DNA of 9,707 bases from Verrucomicrobiota bacterium (GTDB lineage: Bacteria > Verrucomicrobiota > Verrucomicrobiia > Limisphaerales > UBA1096): contig DQOE01000261.1 of assembly GCA_015658765.1 (NCBI GenBank), forward strand, positions 1 through 9,707, given 5' to 3'. The notes below the pieces were generated by a model. It was not told the DNA's origin, did not search any database, and saw only the letters and a program-made list of their open reading frames with translations. A program made the translations under genes and the position numbers. Shown here in pieces: positions 1 through 5,170 of the stretch. Position 1 is the first letter of the stretch, and each line of letters begins with the position of its first letter.

Positions 1-931
1 TGTTCCATACCTTGGAAAAGCTGAAGCGGAAATCCTTGCTTTCATCGTCGATCTGGGGAAGCCGGATGCGCTGCGCCTTGCACCGGCTTTGAAGCCCGAA
101 GACGGTACTCTGCATGAAGTCCCGGAACGTATCGTTGTCCAGCCCGTAGCGGGCTTCGGAGTCGTCCGTGCTGACACCCCCGCTGCCCATCATGCCCATG
201 CCGGGCATGCCCATGCCTGGCATGCCCATCATCCCCATCTGGTTGGGCATCGCCATCTGGCCCGGGGCAGGGTTAAATCCGGGATCGCCGCCCTGTGCCG
301 GATCAAAGCCGTTCGGATCAGCGCCAACACCGCCGCCGAGATCGTCGCCGATGATGATTGCGATGTCGCCCTTCGTGTAGCCGGTGCCGCCGTCGATCAC
401 GTCGATTTTTTCGACGTAATACTGCTCCGGCGTATCCCCACCCATGGAGCGGGTGCTCGCCACGAGCTTGGCGCCCTTGCCCTTGACGCTCTTGACAAAC
501 ACGGGCGGGGCGGTGGCGGAGTACTTGGTGCCGCGCTGCATCAACGTGACTTTCTTGATAGCCCCGGTCTTTTCGTCCAACTCAAGGCCGTCCGGAATGA
601 CCAGCGGCGCGAACTTGGTGCGCACCCGATTCAGGTGAGAGACAAAGTTGGTCTCTGCTTTTTTCACCCGGTCAAGGTTGAGATGGGATTCGTCCGTGGT
701 GATGGAGGGAGAGTTGGTCAGGCCAAGGCTATCGGGGAGCGAATAGTTTTTCTTTTCGTTGTAGGTTCTGGTTTGGCTTTCCAGTTTTTGGGAGCTGTCA
801 GCCCGTGTCGTCCCGGTGGCGGCGAGTTGGAGCCAGCCGTAGCCCAGCAGGCCGAGAGTCGCCACAACGACAATAATCAGGTCAATGTTCCCCTTGACCG
901 TGTCGGGGTTGATGTTGATTTTGCCAGCCAT
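1..931 (-). CDS. Amuc_1100/PilO-like pilus-type inner-membrane protein (C-terminus beyond left edge)
   Basis: About 310 residues are visible, with no stop before the window edge. The ATG (929-931) begins MAGKINI; one membrane segment follows at about residues 14-36 (DLIIVVVATLGLLGYGW), then a charged, probably coiled region (about 45-105), giving the bitopic layout of PilO/GspM proteins. Residues about 268-292 (FRDFMQSTVFGLQSRCKAQ) resemble the periplasmic segment of Akkermansia Amuc_1100, from memory of that family. Between these lie two insertions: a GGTGYTKGD motif (about 181-190), like the GGSGY repeats of secreted bacterial proteins, and a Met/Gly/Pro-rich stretch (about 225-252). The start lies 3 nt after the stop of the PilM gene, so translational coupling is likely; no good ribosome binding site is visible. 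Likely role: periplasmic alignment subcomplex of a type IV pilus-like machine together with the PilM-PilN protein. The secretin gene is expected further left but is not in view. Confidence 0.72.
   Translation of the reverse strand, partial: MAGKININPDTVKGNIDLIIVVVATLGLLGYGWLQLAATGTTRADSSQKLESQTRTYNEKKNYSLPDSLGLTNSPSITTDESHLNLDRVKKAETNFVSHLNRVRTKFAPLVIPDGLELDEKTGAIKKVTLMQRGTKYSATAPPVFVKSVKGKGAKLVASTRSMGGDTPEQYYVEKIDVIDGGTGYTKGDIAIIIGDDLGGGVGADPNGFDPAQGGDPGFNPAPGQMAMPNQMGMMGMPGMGMPGMGMMGSGGVSTDDSEARYGLDNDTFRDFMQSTVFGLQSRCKAQRIRLPQIDDESKDFRFSFSKVWN
183..245 (-). repeat. Met/Gly/Pro-rich coding repeat in the Amuc_1100-like gene
   Basis: Short in-frame iterations of ATG-GGC/CCC codons encode a chain of M-G-M-P-G-M units (about residues 230-250), with GMPGMGMPGMGMMG at the core. 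It is low-complexity, has no aromatic or charged residues in the core, and interrupts an otherwise ordinary periplasmic protein. The same composition recurs in the neighbouring PilM-PilN gene. Confidence 0.85.
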
Positions 932-934
932 GGT

Positions 935-2983
935 TTACAGTTCTATGGGGTCACGCAGCACCAGGTTCAGGCCGAACATGTAGGTCTTGAGCCGGGGCTT
1001 GCCCTCGTCGCCCTTGTCGTCCTTGACGTCCGCCAGTTCCTGTTCCTCTGATTCCTTCAATTCCCTGCGCTTGGTTTCGTTGTAATCAAACAACCCCGTG
1101 TCCTTGAGTTCCTGAACCAAAATCGTTTCGAGCCGGTTGTTCGCTGTAACGTTCACATCGCGCATATCAATCGCCTTGCAGACGACCTCAAGCGGACGCT
1201 CCTTGGAGCCGACCACCTTTACGTCGTTTGTGCCGCCCATGCCCATGCCCATCATGCCCATGCCCATCATGCCCATGCCACCCATGCCGTAGGGGTTCAT
1301 TCCCCCCGCGGGATTCCCGGGCTCACCCCCTATGCCGCCTCCCGGCGGCATGCCCATGCCACCCATGCCGTAGGGGTTCATCCCGGGCATCATCCCGGGC
1401 ATCATCCCGGGCATCATGCCCGGCATCATGCCCATGCCATACATGCCGCCCATGCCATACATGCCGCCCATGCCCATCATTCCTCCGCCGAAAGCATCCT
1501 CGTAATCCATGTCATCGGCGTCCACTTTGTTAAACGCCGCCACCCAGACGCCAACCTTCCGCCCGGTGAATTTGAGCATTTGCTTCTCGGTGGTGATCAT
1601 CGATTGGCGTACCGCCTGCAGCACGTCCGCCCACAGGAACCGCTCCCCGATCCACTTGTCGAACTGGTCCGCCTCCTTCTTTAAATTCTCAAGTTCCCGC
1701 ACCTCAGTCTGAATTTCGCTGTGGGGATCACTGTAAACCTCGATCAACTCGTCCAATTCAGTGATTTCCTGCTGCTGGGCGCTATGCACAGTGATGTTGA
1801 AATAAACACCGGCCCAAACCGCCGCCGTCAGGCAGGCCGCCGCGCCATAAAAGTAGGGCTTCTTCCGATCCACATCCTGCTGCACCCGGGCCGTGCCCGG
1901 CATCAGGTTCATCTCCAGCGGGCAGTTGGCCACCTCGCGAATGGCCAGGCCGACGATCCGGCCGAACGTGTGGCCGACCTTCTCCAACTCGACGACGTCC
2001 ACCGTGTCCTGGTCAATCTCCACCCCGATAAACGGGTTGAAGTACTCGATCGGCATCTGGAGCTTCTCCGCGAGGAACTCCGGCAGATACGGCATGATCG
2101 CCGCGCCACCGTGCAGGAACACCCGCACCGGGTTGCTGCCGCCCTGCTGCTTCTGCCAATACTGCAGCGTCTGGTTCAGTTGCACGTGCAGACGGGTCAT
2201 CACCTGCCGGGCAATCTTGGAGAGCGCCGCCTCGTGCGGATCCTCCGGTTCGTCATACGCGCCGCCCAGGCCGACCAGCCCCTTTTGCAGCTTGATCTCC
2301 TCCGCCTGCGAAAAGCGCATCTTCGTTTCCGTCGCGAACTCCTGCGTGATCGAGTTGGCGCCGATGTTAATGGTGCGGATGAAAAATTTCTCGCCTTCGA
2401 AGAACAGGACGTGCGTCGTCTTGGCGCCAATGTCCAGCACCATCGAGCATCCCTCAATGTCGCCGTAGTTGTAGCGGAAGGCGTTGACCATTGCCGCCTG
2501 CGCCGTGTCCACCAGCTCCACGTTCACGCCCTGCGCCTTGACCAGCTTGATCATCCCGTCCGCAACCTCGCTCTTGAGCGCGGACAACAGCACCTCGACC
2601 TCGCCCGACTTGGTCATGCCCATCGTGTAGTGATCCCAGGCGGCCTCCTCCAGCGGGAACGGGATGTTTTGCTGCGCCTCGAACTTGATGAGCTGCGCGA
2701 CCTTGGTCTTGTCGATCGCAGGCAGGCGGATCGGCTTGGACAGGACCTGAAAACCGGGAGCCGCCACCAAGCCGCGCTTGGCTGAGAATCCGGCCTCCTC
2801 GAACATTTCGTTGGCCGCCTTCTCCAGCGCCTTGGGACGCGCCCTCTCGCTGGAACCCTCCAGCCCCAAAGGCTTGACCCCAAAACGAAGCAGGCGAATG
2901 CCGCCCTCCGCCGTGGGCTCGAACTCAGCGGCACGCAGGGTGCCGGCGCCCATGTCAATTGTCAGGAAGGATTTAGAACTCAT
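935..2983 (-). CDS. pilM: PilM-type actin-like ATPase fused to a PilN-like module
   Basis: 682 residues, about twice the usual PilM length (about 350). Residues 1 to about 360 carry the actin/FtsA-type fold: phosphate-1 motif FLTIDMGAGTLRAAEF near the start, phosphate-2 motif MVLDIGAKTTHVLFFEG mid-way (near residue 180), and the adenosine-side motif VFLHGGAAIMPYLPEF (near 290). A membrane segment (about 376-396, YFYGAAACLTAAVWAGVYF) is followed by a coiled region rich in E/L/K and W-containing segments (FDKWIGERFLWADVLQAVRQ), as in PilN, where a short cytoplasmic tail binds PilM. A Met/Gly/Pro-rich insertion (about 498-585) splits the presumed periplasmic PilN domain; the protein ends with strand-like MFGLNLVLRDPIEL. 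Start ATG at 2983 fits the family N-terminus; upstream is AT-rich with no clear Shine-Dalgarno. The fusion would make PilM-PilN stoichiometry 1:1. PilM identity is strong; the PilN part is inferred from layout. Confidence 0.82.
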   Translation of the reverse strand: MSSKSFLTIDMGAGTLRAAEFEPTAEGGIRLLRFGVKPLGLEGSSERARPKALEKAANEMFEEAGFSAKRGLVAAPGFQVLSKPIRLPAIDKTKVAQLIKFEAQQNIPFPLEEAAWDHYTMGMTKSGEVEVLLSALKSEVADGMIKLVKAQGVNVELVDTAQAAMVNAFRYNYGDIEGCSMVLDIGAKTTHVLFFEGEKFFIRTINIGANSITQEFATETKMRFSQAEEIKLQKGLVGLGGAYDEPEDPHEAALSKIARQVMTRLHVQLNQTLQYWQKQQGGSNPVRVFLHGGAAIMPYLPEFLAEKLQMPIEYFNPFIGVEIDQDTVDVVELEKVGHTFGRIVGLAIREVANCPLEMNLMPGTARVQQDVDRKKPYFYGAAACLTAAVWAGVYFNITVHSAQQQEITELDELIEVYSDPHSEIQTEVRELENLKKEADQFDKWIGERFLWADVLQAVRQSMITTEKQMLKFTGRKVGVWVAAFNKVDADDMDYEDAFGGGMMGMGGMYGMGGMYGMGMMPGMMPGMMPGMMPGMNPYGMGGMGMPPGGGIGGEPGNPAGGMNPYGMGGMGMMGMGMMGMGMGGTNDVKVVGSKERPLEVVCKAIDMRDVNVTANNRLETILVQELKDTGLFDYNETKRRELKESEEQELADVKDDKGDEGKPRLKTYMFGLNLVLRDPIEL
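1228..1490 (-). repeat. Met/Gly/Pro/Tyr-rich coding repeat region in pilM-pilN
   Basis: The DNA is built of nested direct repeats. A 33-nt exact repeat occurs at 1268-1300 and 1349-1381 (offset 81 nt, 27 codons, in frame) and encodes MNPYGMGGMGM both times. A 12-nt unit (catcccgggcat and one variant) is tandem four times at 1379-1426 and encodes MPGM repeats. A MGGMYG unit is repeated just upstream in the protein. All unit lengths are multiples of three, so the region can expand or contract by slippage without breaking the frame. Confidence 0.9.
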
Positions 2984-3075
2984 TTTATTTCAATAGATTG
3001 GACGGCAAACCACGCCCATCCGTTCAACAACTCGCGGCCCCGCCAACAGTTTCATTTCCATAAAAGTGGCCGGGG

Positions 3076-3104
3076 TTGCTAAAGGAATTGCGCCACAGCG
3101 TCAA
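3076..3104 (-). promoter_or_regulatory. Weak candidate promoter for the pilM operon
   Basis: On the minus strand TTGACG (3099-3104) is followed after 17 bp by TAGCAA (3076-3081). The -35 matches the sigma-70 consensus at five of six positions, the -10 at only three. It would start transcription near 3069, about 86 nt before the pilM ATG. This is a consensus match only. Confidence 0.28.
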
Positions 3105-3180
3105 ACAGAAAAACCCGAACACAGAAAAACGTATCAAAATCCCAGCCAGAAACAAGGACGGAGACAGCCCCCCGCACACC

Positions 3181-3194
3181 CGCTTGGCCAAGCG
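3181..3194. repeat. CGCTTGGCCAAGCG palindrome, copy 1
   Basis: Perfect 14-bp palindrome in the intergenic region upstream of pilM. The identical 14-mer is found at 3554-3567 and 5130-5143, all outside genes. The octamer core TTGGCCAA is also present inside genes (3759, 3798, 7814). Confidence 0.9.
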
Positions 3195-3246
3195 CGGCCG
3201 CCCACTCACGCAACAAACCGGGCTTCGATCAGAAACCGAACAGTAA

Positions 3247-3322
3247 ATCCGCAGATGACGCAGAGAAACGCAGATAAAGAATTGATAAAACCAATCTGCG
3301 AAAACCTGCGAAATCTGCGGAT
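3247..3322. repeat. 76-nt staged inverted repeat (intergenic hairpin element)
   Basis: ATCCGCAGAT (3247-3256) pairs perfectly with ATCTGCGGAT (3313-3322). Continuing inward in strict register, CGCAG (3259-3263) pairs with CTGCG (3306-3310) and CGCAGAT (3269-3275) pairs with ATCTGCG (3294-3300), separated by symmetric 2x2 and 5x5 internal loops; the apical loop is 18 nt. Twenty-two base pairs form in all. The arms are also direct repeats of a CGCAGA word. From general knowledge, environmental Verrucomicrobia and Planctomycetes carry dispersed intergenic elements whose chance translation gives NLRNLR-like peptides, as one frame here does, so this is probably a member of such a family. Confidence 0.75.
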
Positions 3323-3378
3323 AAAAGAGAAACGGAAACAGTCCGGCTTAGCGGACACCGTTCGCAGGTGGGAGGCTG

Positions 3379-3401
3379 CCATCCCTCGGGATGGTTTTTT
3401 T
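3379..3401 (+). terminator. Rho-independent terminator, rightward
   Basis: CCATCCCTCGGGATGG (3379-3394) folds as a six-pair stem closed by a CTCG tetraloop, followed directly by seven T (3395-3401). This is textbook form on the plus strand. Yet no plus-strand gene precedes it: both flanking genes are on the minus strand. It may end an unannotated RNA or be part of a repeat element. Confidence 0.7.
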
Positions 3402-3501
3402 GCGGCGGCTTCTCCGTGGTGGCGCTTCGCTGACCACCGGCTAATGGCTTTGAAGCCTTGCCCCCGCCTCCTGTCATCGACCCCCAATTCCATTGTTTCT
3501 G

Positions 3502-3524
3502 TCGAATAACCATTTTTTATTCGA
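3502..3524. repeat. AT-rich dyad nested in a second inverted repeat
   Basis: TCGAATAA (3502-3509) and TTATTCGA (3517-3524) form an 8-bp perfect inverted repeat around a 7-nt spacer. Outside it, CCAATTC (3484-3490) and GAATTGG (3527-3533) form a second pair of arms. It lies about 60 nt beyond the trpC stop and may be a processing or termination structure, but no T tract follows on the minus strand. Confidence 0.5.
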
Positions 3525-3553
3525 GTGAATTGGCGTTGATTCGCGGTTTTTTT

Positions 3554-3567
3554 CGCTTGGCCAAGCG
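3554..3567. repeat. CGCTTGGCCAAGCG palindrome, copy 2
   Basis: Perfect 14-bp palindrome 19 nt beyond the trpC stop codon. A further TGGCCAA follows at 3570-3576. A run of T sits on its left (plus strand), so on the trpC strand the hairpin is followed by A rather than T and is not a standard trpC terminator. Confidence 0.88.
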
Positions 3568-3586
3568 CCTGGCCAATTCTCAGAAC

Positions 3587-4384
3587 TCAACCCAGCAGCT
3601 CGGCGGCCTTGGCGGCGATGTCGGGTTGGCTCATGAGGGCGGTGCCGACGAGGATGGCCTTGGCGCCGCACGCCTCCAGTCGCTCGACGTCGGCCCGGGT
3701 GTGGATGCCGCTCTCGGCGACGAGCACTTTCTCGGAGCCACCGCTCCCGGCGATGCACTTGGCCAAGCGCTCGGTGGTGCCGAGATCGATGGTGAAGTTG
3801 GCCAAGTCGCGGTTGTTGACGCCGACCAGCCGGGCGTCGATGGCCAGCGCACGATCGAGTTCGGCCTCGTTGTGCACCTCCACCAACGCGGCCAAGCCGG
3901 CGCCGGTGGCCAGGCGGTGCAAGTGGGCGAGTTGGGCGTCGTCGAGGCAGGCGGTGATGAGCAGGATGGCGTCCGCGCCGTGCTCGATTGCCTCCGGCAA
4001 CTGCCGCTCGTCGATCATGAAATCCTTGCGCAACAACGGCAGCGCGACCGCCTCGCGGACGGCGCGCAAATGGTCAAGTGATCCCTGAAAAAACTCGCGG
4101 TCGGTCAGCACGGAGAGGCAACTCGCTCCGGCGGCTTCGTAGGTTTTTGCGATCGCAACCGGATCGAAGTTCTCGCGGATGACCCCCTCGGAGGGCGACG
4201 CTTTTTTAACCTCGGCGATGAGACCGACCTGCCCACGGCGCGGGGCCAGCAACCCGCCGATGAAGTCGCGCCTCCGGCCGTGCTGCCCGATGGCGGCACG
4301 CAACGACTCGACGCTCACCGGCGCGTCGGACAGATGCCCCAGCTCGGTGCGCTTGTGGGCGACGATCTTGTCGAGGATGTTCAC
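3587..4384 (-). CDS. trpC: Indole-3-glycerol phosphate synthase
   Basis: 265 residues, the normal length for single-domain IGPS. It closes the indole ring: CdRP gives indole-3-glycerol phosphate, CO2 and water in tryptophan synthesis, in the cytoplasm. The TIM-barrel motifs are all present: IAEVKKASPSEG (Glu58, Lys60), LPLLRKDF (Lys120, the catalytic acid position), LVEVHNEAEL (Glu169), VGVNNRDL (Asn190) and VAESGIHTRAD (Ser225), then AILVGTALM for phosphate binding. GTG at 4382-4384 is chosen because NILDKIVAHKR is the family N-terminus; a GGGAG lies 10 nt upstream. The open frame extends further upstream to 4483 but would overlap the preceding gene and lacks family similarity. It lies 28 nt after the DUF1080 gene on the same strand, so co-transcription is plausible although the functions differ. 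No other trp gene is in view. The TTGGCCAA word occurs twice inside it. Confidence 0.97.
   Translation of the reverse strand: MNILDKIVAHKRTELGHLSDAPVSVESLRAAIGQHGRRRDFIGGLLAPRRGQVGLIAEVKKASPSEGVIRENFDPVAIAKTYEAAGASCLSVLTDREFFQGSLDHLRAVREAVALPLLRKDFMIDERQLPEAIEHGADAILLITACLDDAQLAHLHRLATGAGLAALVEVHNEAELDRALAIDARLVGVNNRDLANFTIDLGTTERLAKCIAGSGGSEKVLVAESGIHTRADVERLEACGAKAILVGTALMSQPDIAAKAAELLG
3759..3766. repeat. TTGGCCAA core inside trpC
   Basis: Within CTTGGCCAAG (3758-3767), nearly the full 14-mer (one mismatch: CACTTGGCCAAGCG). It encodes Leu-Ala-Lys in ERLAKC. A second core lies at 3798-3805, where it is read as DLAN, and a third at 7814-7821 in the CotH gene, read as RLAKP. The core therefore tolerates coding positions. 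Confidence 0.8.
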
Positions 4385-4394
4385 GGGGGGCCGA

Positions 4395-4399
4395 CTCCC
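4395..4399 (-). promoter_or_regulatory. Ribosome binding site of trpC
   Basis: GGGAG on the minus strand, 10 nt before the GTG start. It supports GTG at 4384 over earlier starts. A half copy of the palindrome (GGCCAAGCG, 4404-4412) directly abuts the upstream gene's TAG. Confidence 0.5.
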
Positions 4400-4412
4400 G
4401 CCCGGCCAAGCG

Positions 4413-5066
4413 CTACTTGAGCGGCTTGACGCGGATGTTGCGGTAGTGGATGACGCTCTTGGGATCGTGCGCCTGCAGGGCAAAGGTGCCGCTGCCGAGC
4501 TTGCGGCCGGGCATCGACTTGAGGTGCGGGGCGTTCGGCACCTCGGTCCAGCTTGAGGTGACCTTGCCGTTGATCTTGATGGTGACCTTCTTGTCCTTCA
4601 CGCGGATCTCGTAGTCGAACCATTCGCCATCCTTGGCCGGGGCCGGGTTGACATCCTTCACCGCGTAGAGGCCACCGGTCTTTTTCGGGTCGCCGTGGGT
4701 GTTGTTCACCTGCGCCTCGAAGCCAGCATCCGGCCAGCCGGAGTCCTGGTACTTCGTGTGAAAATAAATGCCGGAGTTGGCCTTCGGGAAAGTTTTCACC
4801 TGTGCGCGCAGCACGAAGTTTTTGAAGTTATGCTTCTCGACATCACCGGCGTAGAACAGGTGGGCGCGCGGCCCATCGATGACGATGTTGCCGTCCTTGA
4901 CAATGATCGACTTGGGGTTTTCGCTGTTGACTCTCCAGCCGTTGAGCGACTTGCCGTCGAACAGGCTGACAAAACCTTTTTCGCCCTTCTTTTTGCCCTT
5001 GACCTCGTCCGCGCCAATCACCGCCAACGGAGCCACCAACATTGCTATCAATAGTAACCTGCTCAT
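4413..5066 (-). CDS. Secreted DUF1080 / 3-keto-disaccharide hydrolase-like protein
   Basis: 217 residues. A signal peptide is clear: Arg at position 3, hydrophobic LLLIAMLVAPLAVIG, probable cleavage after Ala19 (IGA-DE), then a lysine-rich linker. The mature part opens with the DUF1080 hallmark FVSLFDGKSLNGW (residues 32-44) and continues with strands typical of the concanavalin-like fold: NFVLRAQVKTFPKANSGIYFHTKY, WPDAGFEAQVNN, GGLYAVKDVNPAPAKDGEWFDYEI, VTIKINGKVTSSWTE, and the closing GTFALQAHDPKSVIHYRNIRVKPL. The family (PF06439) is abundant in Planctomycetes and Verrucomicrobia; some members hydrolyse 3-keto-glycosides, others are annotated only as DUF1080. Size fits a single domain with nothing added. 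It is the first gene of a possible two-gene unit with trpC (28 nt apart) and is divergent from the CotH gene. Substrate cannot be told from sequence. Confidence 0.93.
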   Translation of the reverse strand: MSRLLLIAMLVAPLAVIGADEVKGKKKGEKGFVSLFDGKSLNGWRVNSENPKSIIVKDGNIVIDGPRAHLFYAGDVEKHNFKNFVLRAQVKTFPKANSGIYFHTKYQDSGWPDAGFEAQVNNTHGDPKKTGGLYAVKDVNPAPAKDGEWFDYEIRVKDKKVTIKINGKVTSSWTEVPNAPHLKSMPGRKLGSGTFALQAHDPKSVIHYRNIRVKPLK

Positions 5067-5093
5067 GGGACGGCCAGCCTAAAGCAAAGTGCC

Positions 5094-5118
5094 CGCCTGT
5101 AAACAATTAAAACAGGCG
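5094..5118. promoter_or_regulatory. Candidate operator dyad in the divergent region
   Basis: CGCCTGT (5094-5100) and ACAGGCG (5112-5118) are perfect 7-bp inverted arms around an 11-nt all A/T-rich spacer (aaacaattaaa). The position, 28 nt upstream of the DUF1080 start and 53 nt upstream of the CotH start, suits a shared operator. No confident -35/-10 pair is seen for either gene in the 104-bp region. Confidence 0.45.
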
Positions 5119-5129
5119 AAAGGTTTCCG

Positions 5130-5143
5130 CGCTTGGCCAAGCG
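5130..5143. repeat. CGCTTGGCCAAGCG palindrome, copy 3
   Basis: Third perfect copy of the 14-mer, in the divergent region between the DUF1080 and CotH genes. Its centre is about 30 bp from the centre of the dyad at 5094-5118. Half copies follow inside the start of the CotH gene (GGCCAAGCG at 5197-5205, GCTTGGCC at 5230 and 5249). Confidence 0.9.
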
Positions 5144-5170
5144 AGCTGTGGGGCGGTAGCATCGGGGCGG

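Larger units (their letters stand above)
2984..3586. other. Structured intergenic region without a convincing gene
   Basis: About 600 bp between the start of pilM and the stop of trpC. Short frames exist on both strands, but they are arginine/proline-rich, lack a ribosome binding site and run straight through hairpin repeats, so I do not call them. The region instead holds a weak candidate pilM promoter, two copies of CGCTTGGCCAAGCG, a 76-nt staged hairpin, a rightward terminator and an AT-rich dyad, each listed separately. Confidence 0.7.

Noticed and set aside
89..1051. Plus-strand open frame (320 codons) opposite the Amuc_1100-like gene
   Set aside because: His/Ala/Gly-rich shadow of the minus-strand gene, including HAHAGHAHAW, which is just the Met-rich repeat read backwards.
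1228..1533. Cys/Pro-rich plus-strand peptide (metallothionein-like look)
   Set aside because: It is the complement of the Met/Gly-rich repeat; the cysteines come from gcc-cat repeats read in the wrong frame.
1721..2785. Long plus-strand open frame (354 codons) opposite pilM
   Set aside because: It is the antisense of the well-supported PilM coding region, is rich in Arg/Leu/His as GC-rich shadows are, and has no recognisable motif or ribosome binding site.
3066..3509. Plus-strand open frame (147 codons) in the intergenic region
   Set aside because: It runs through the staged hairpin and the terminator, has no ribosome binding site or known domain, and contains the NLRNLR-type peptide typical of translated intergenic repeats.
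3206..3513. Two overlapping minus-strand open frames (about 95 codons each)
   Set aside because: Same repeat-derived region; composition (Arg/Lys/Trp/Phe runs) and overlap in two frames argue for noncoding DNA.
3181..3567. CRISPR-like array
   Set aside because: The palindrome copies are irregularly spaced (hundreds of bases apart), only 14 bp long and not separated by uniform spacers.
3587..4483. Longer 298-codon version of trpC
   Set aside because: The extra N-terminal residues overlap the DUF1080 coding sequence and are not IGPS-like; the GTG at 4384 with its upstream GGGAG gives the normal 265-residue protein.
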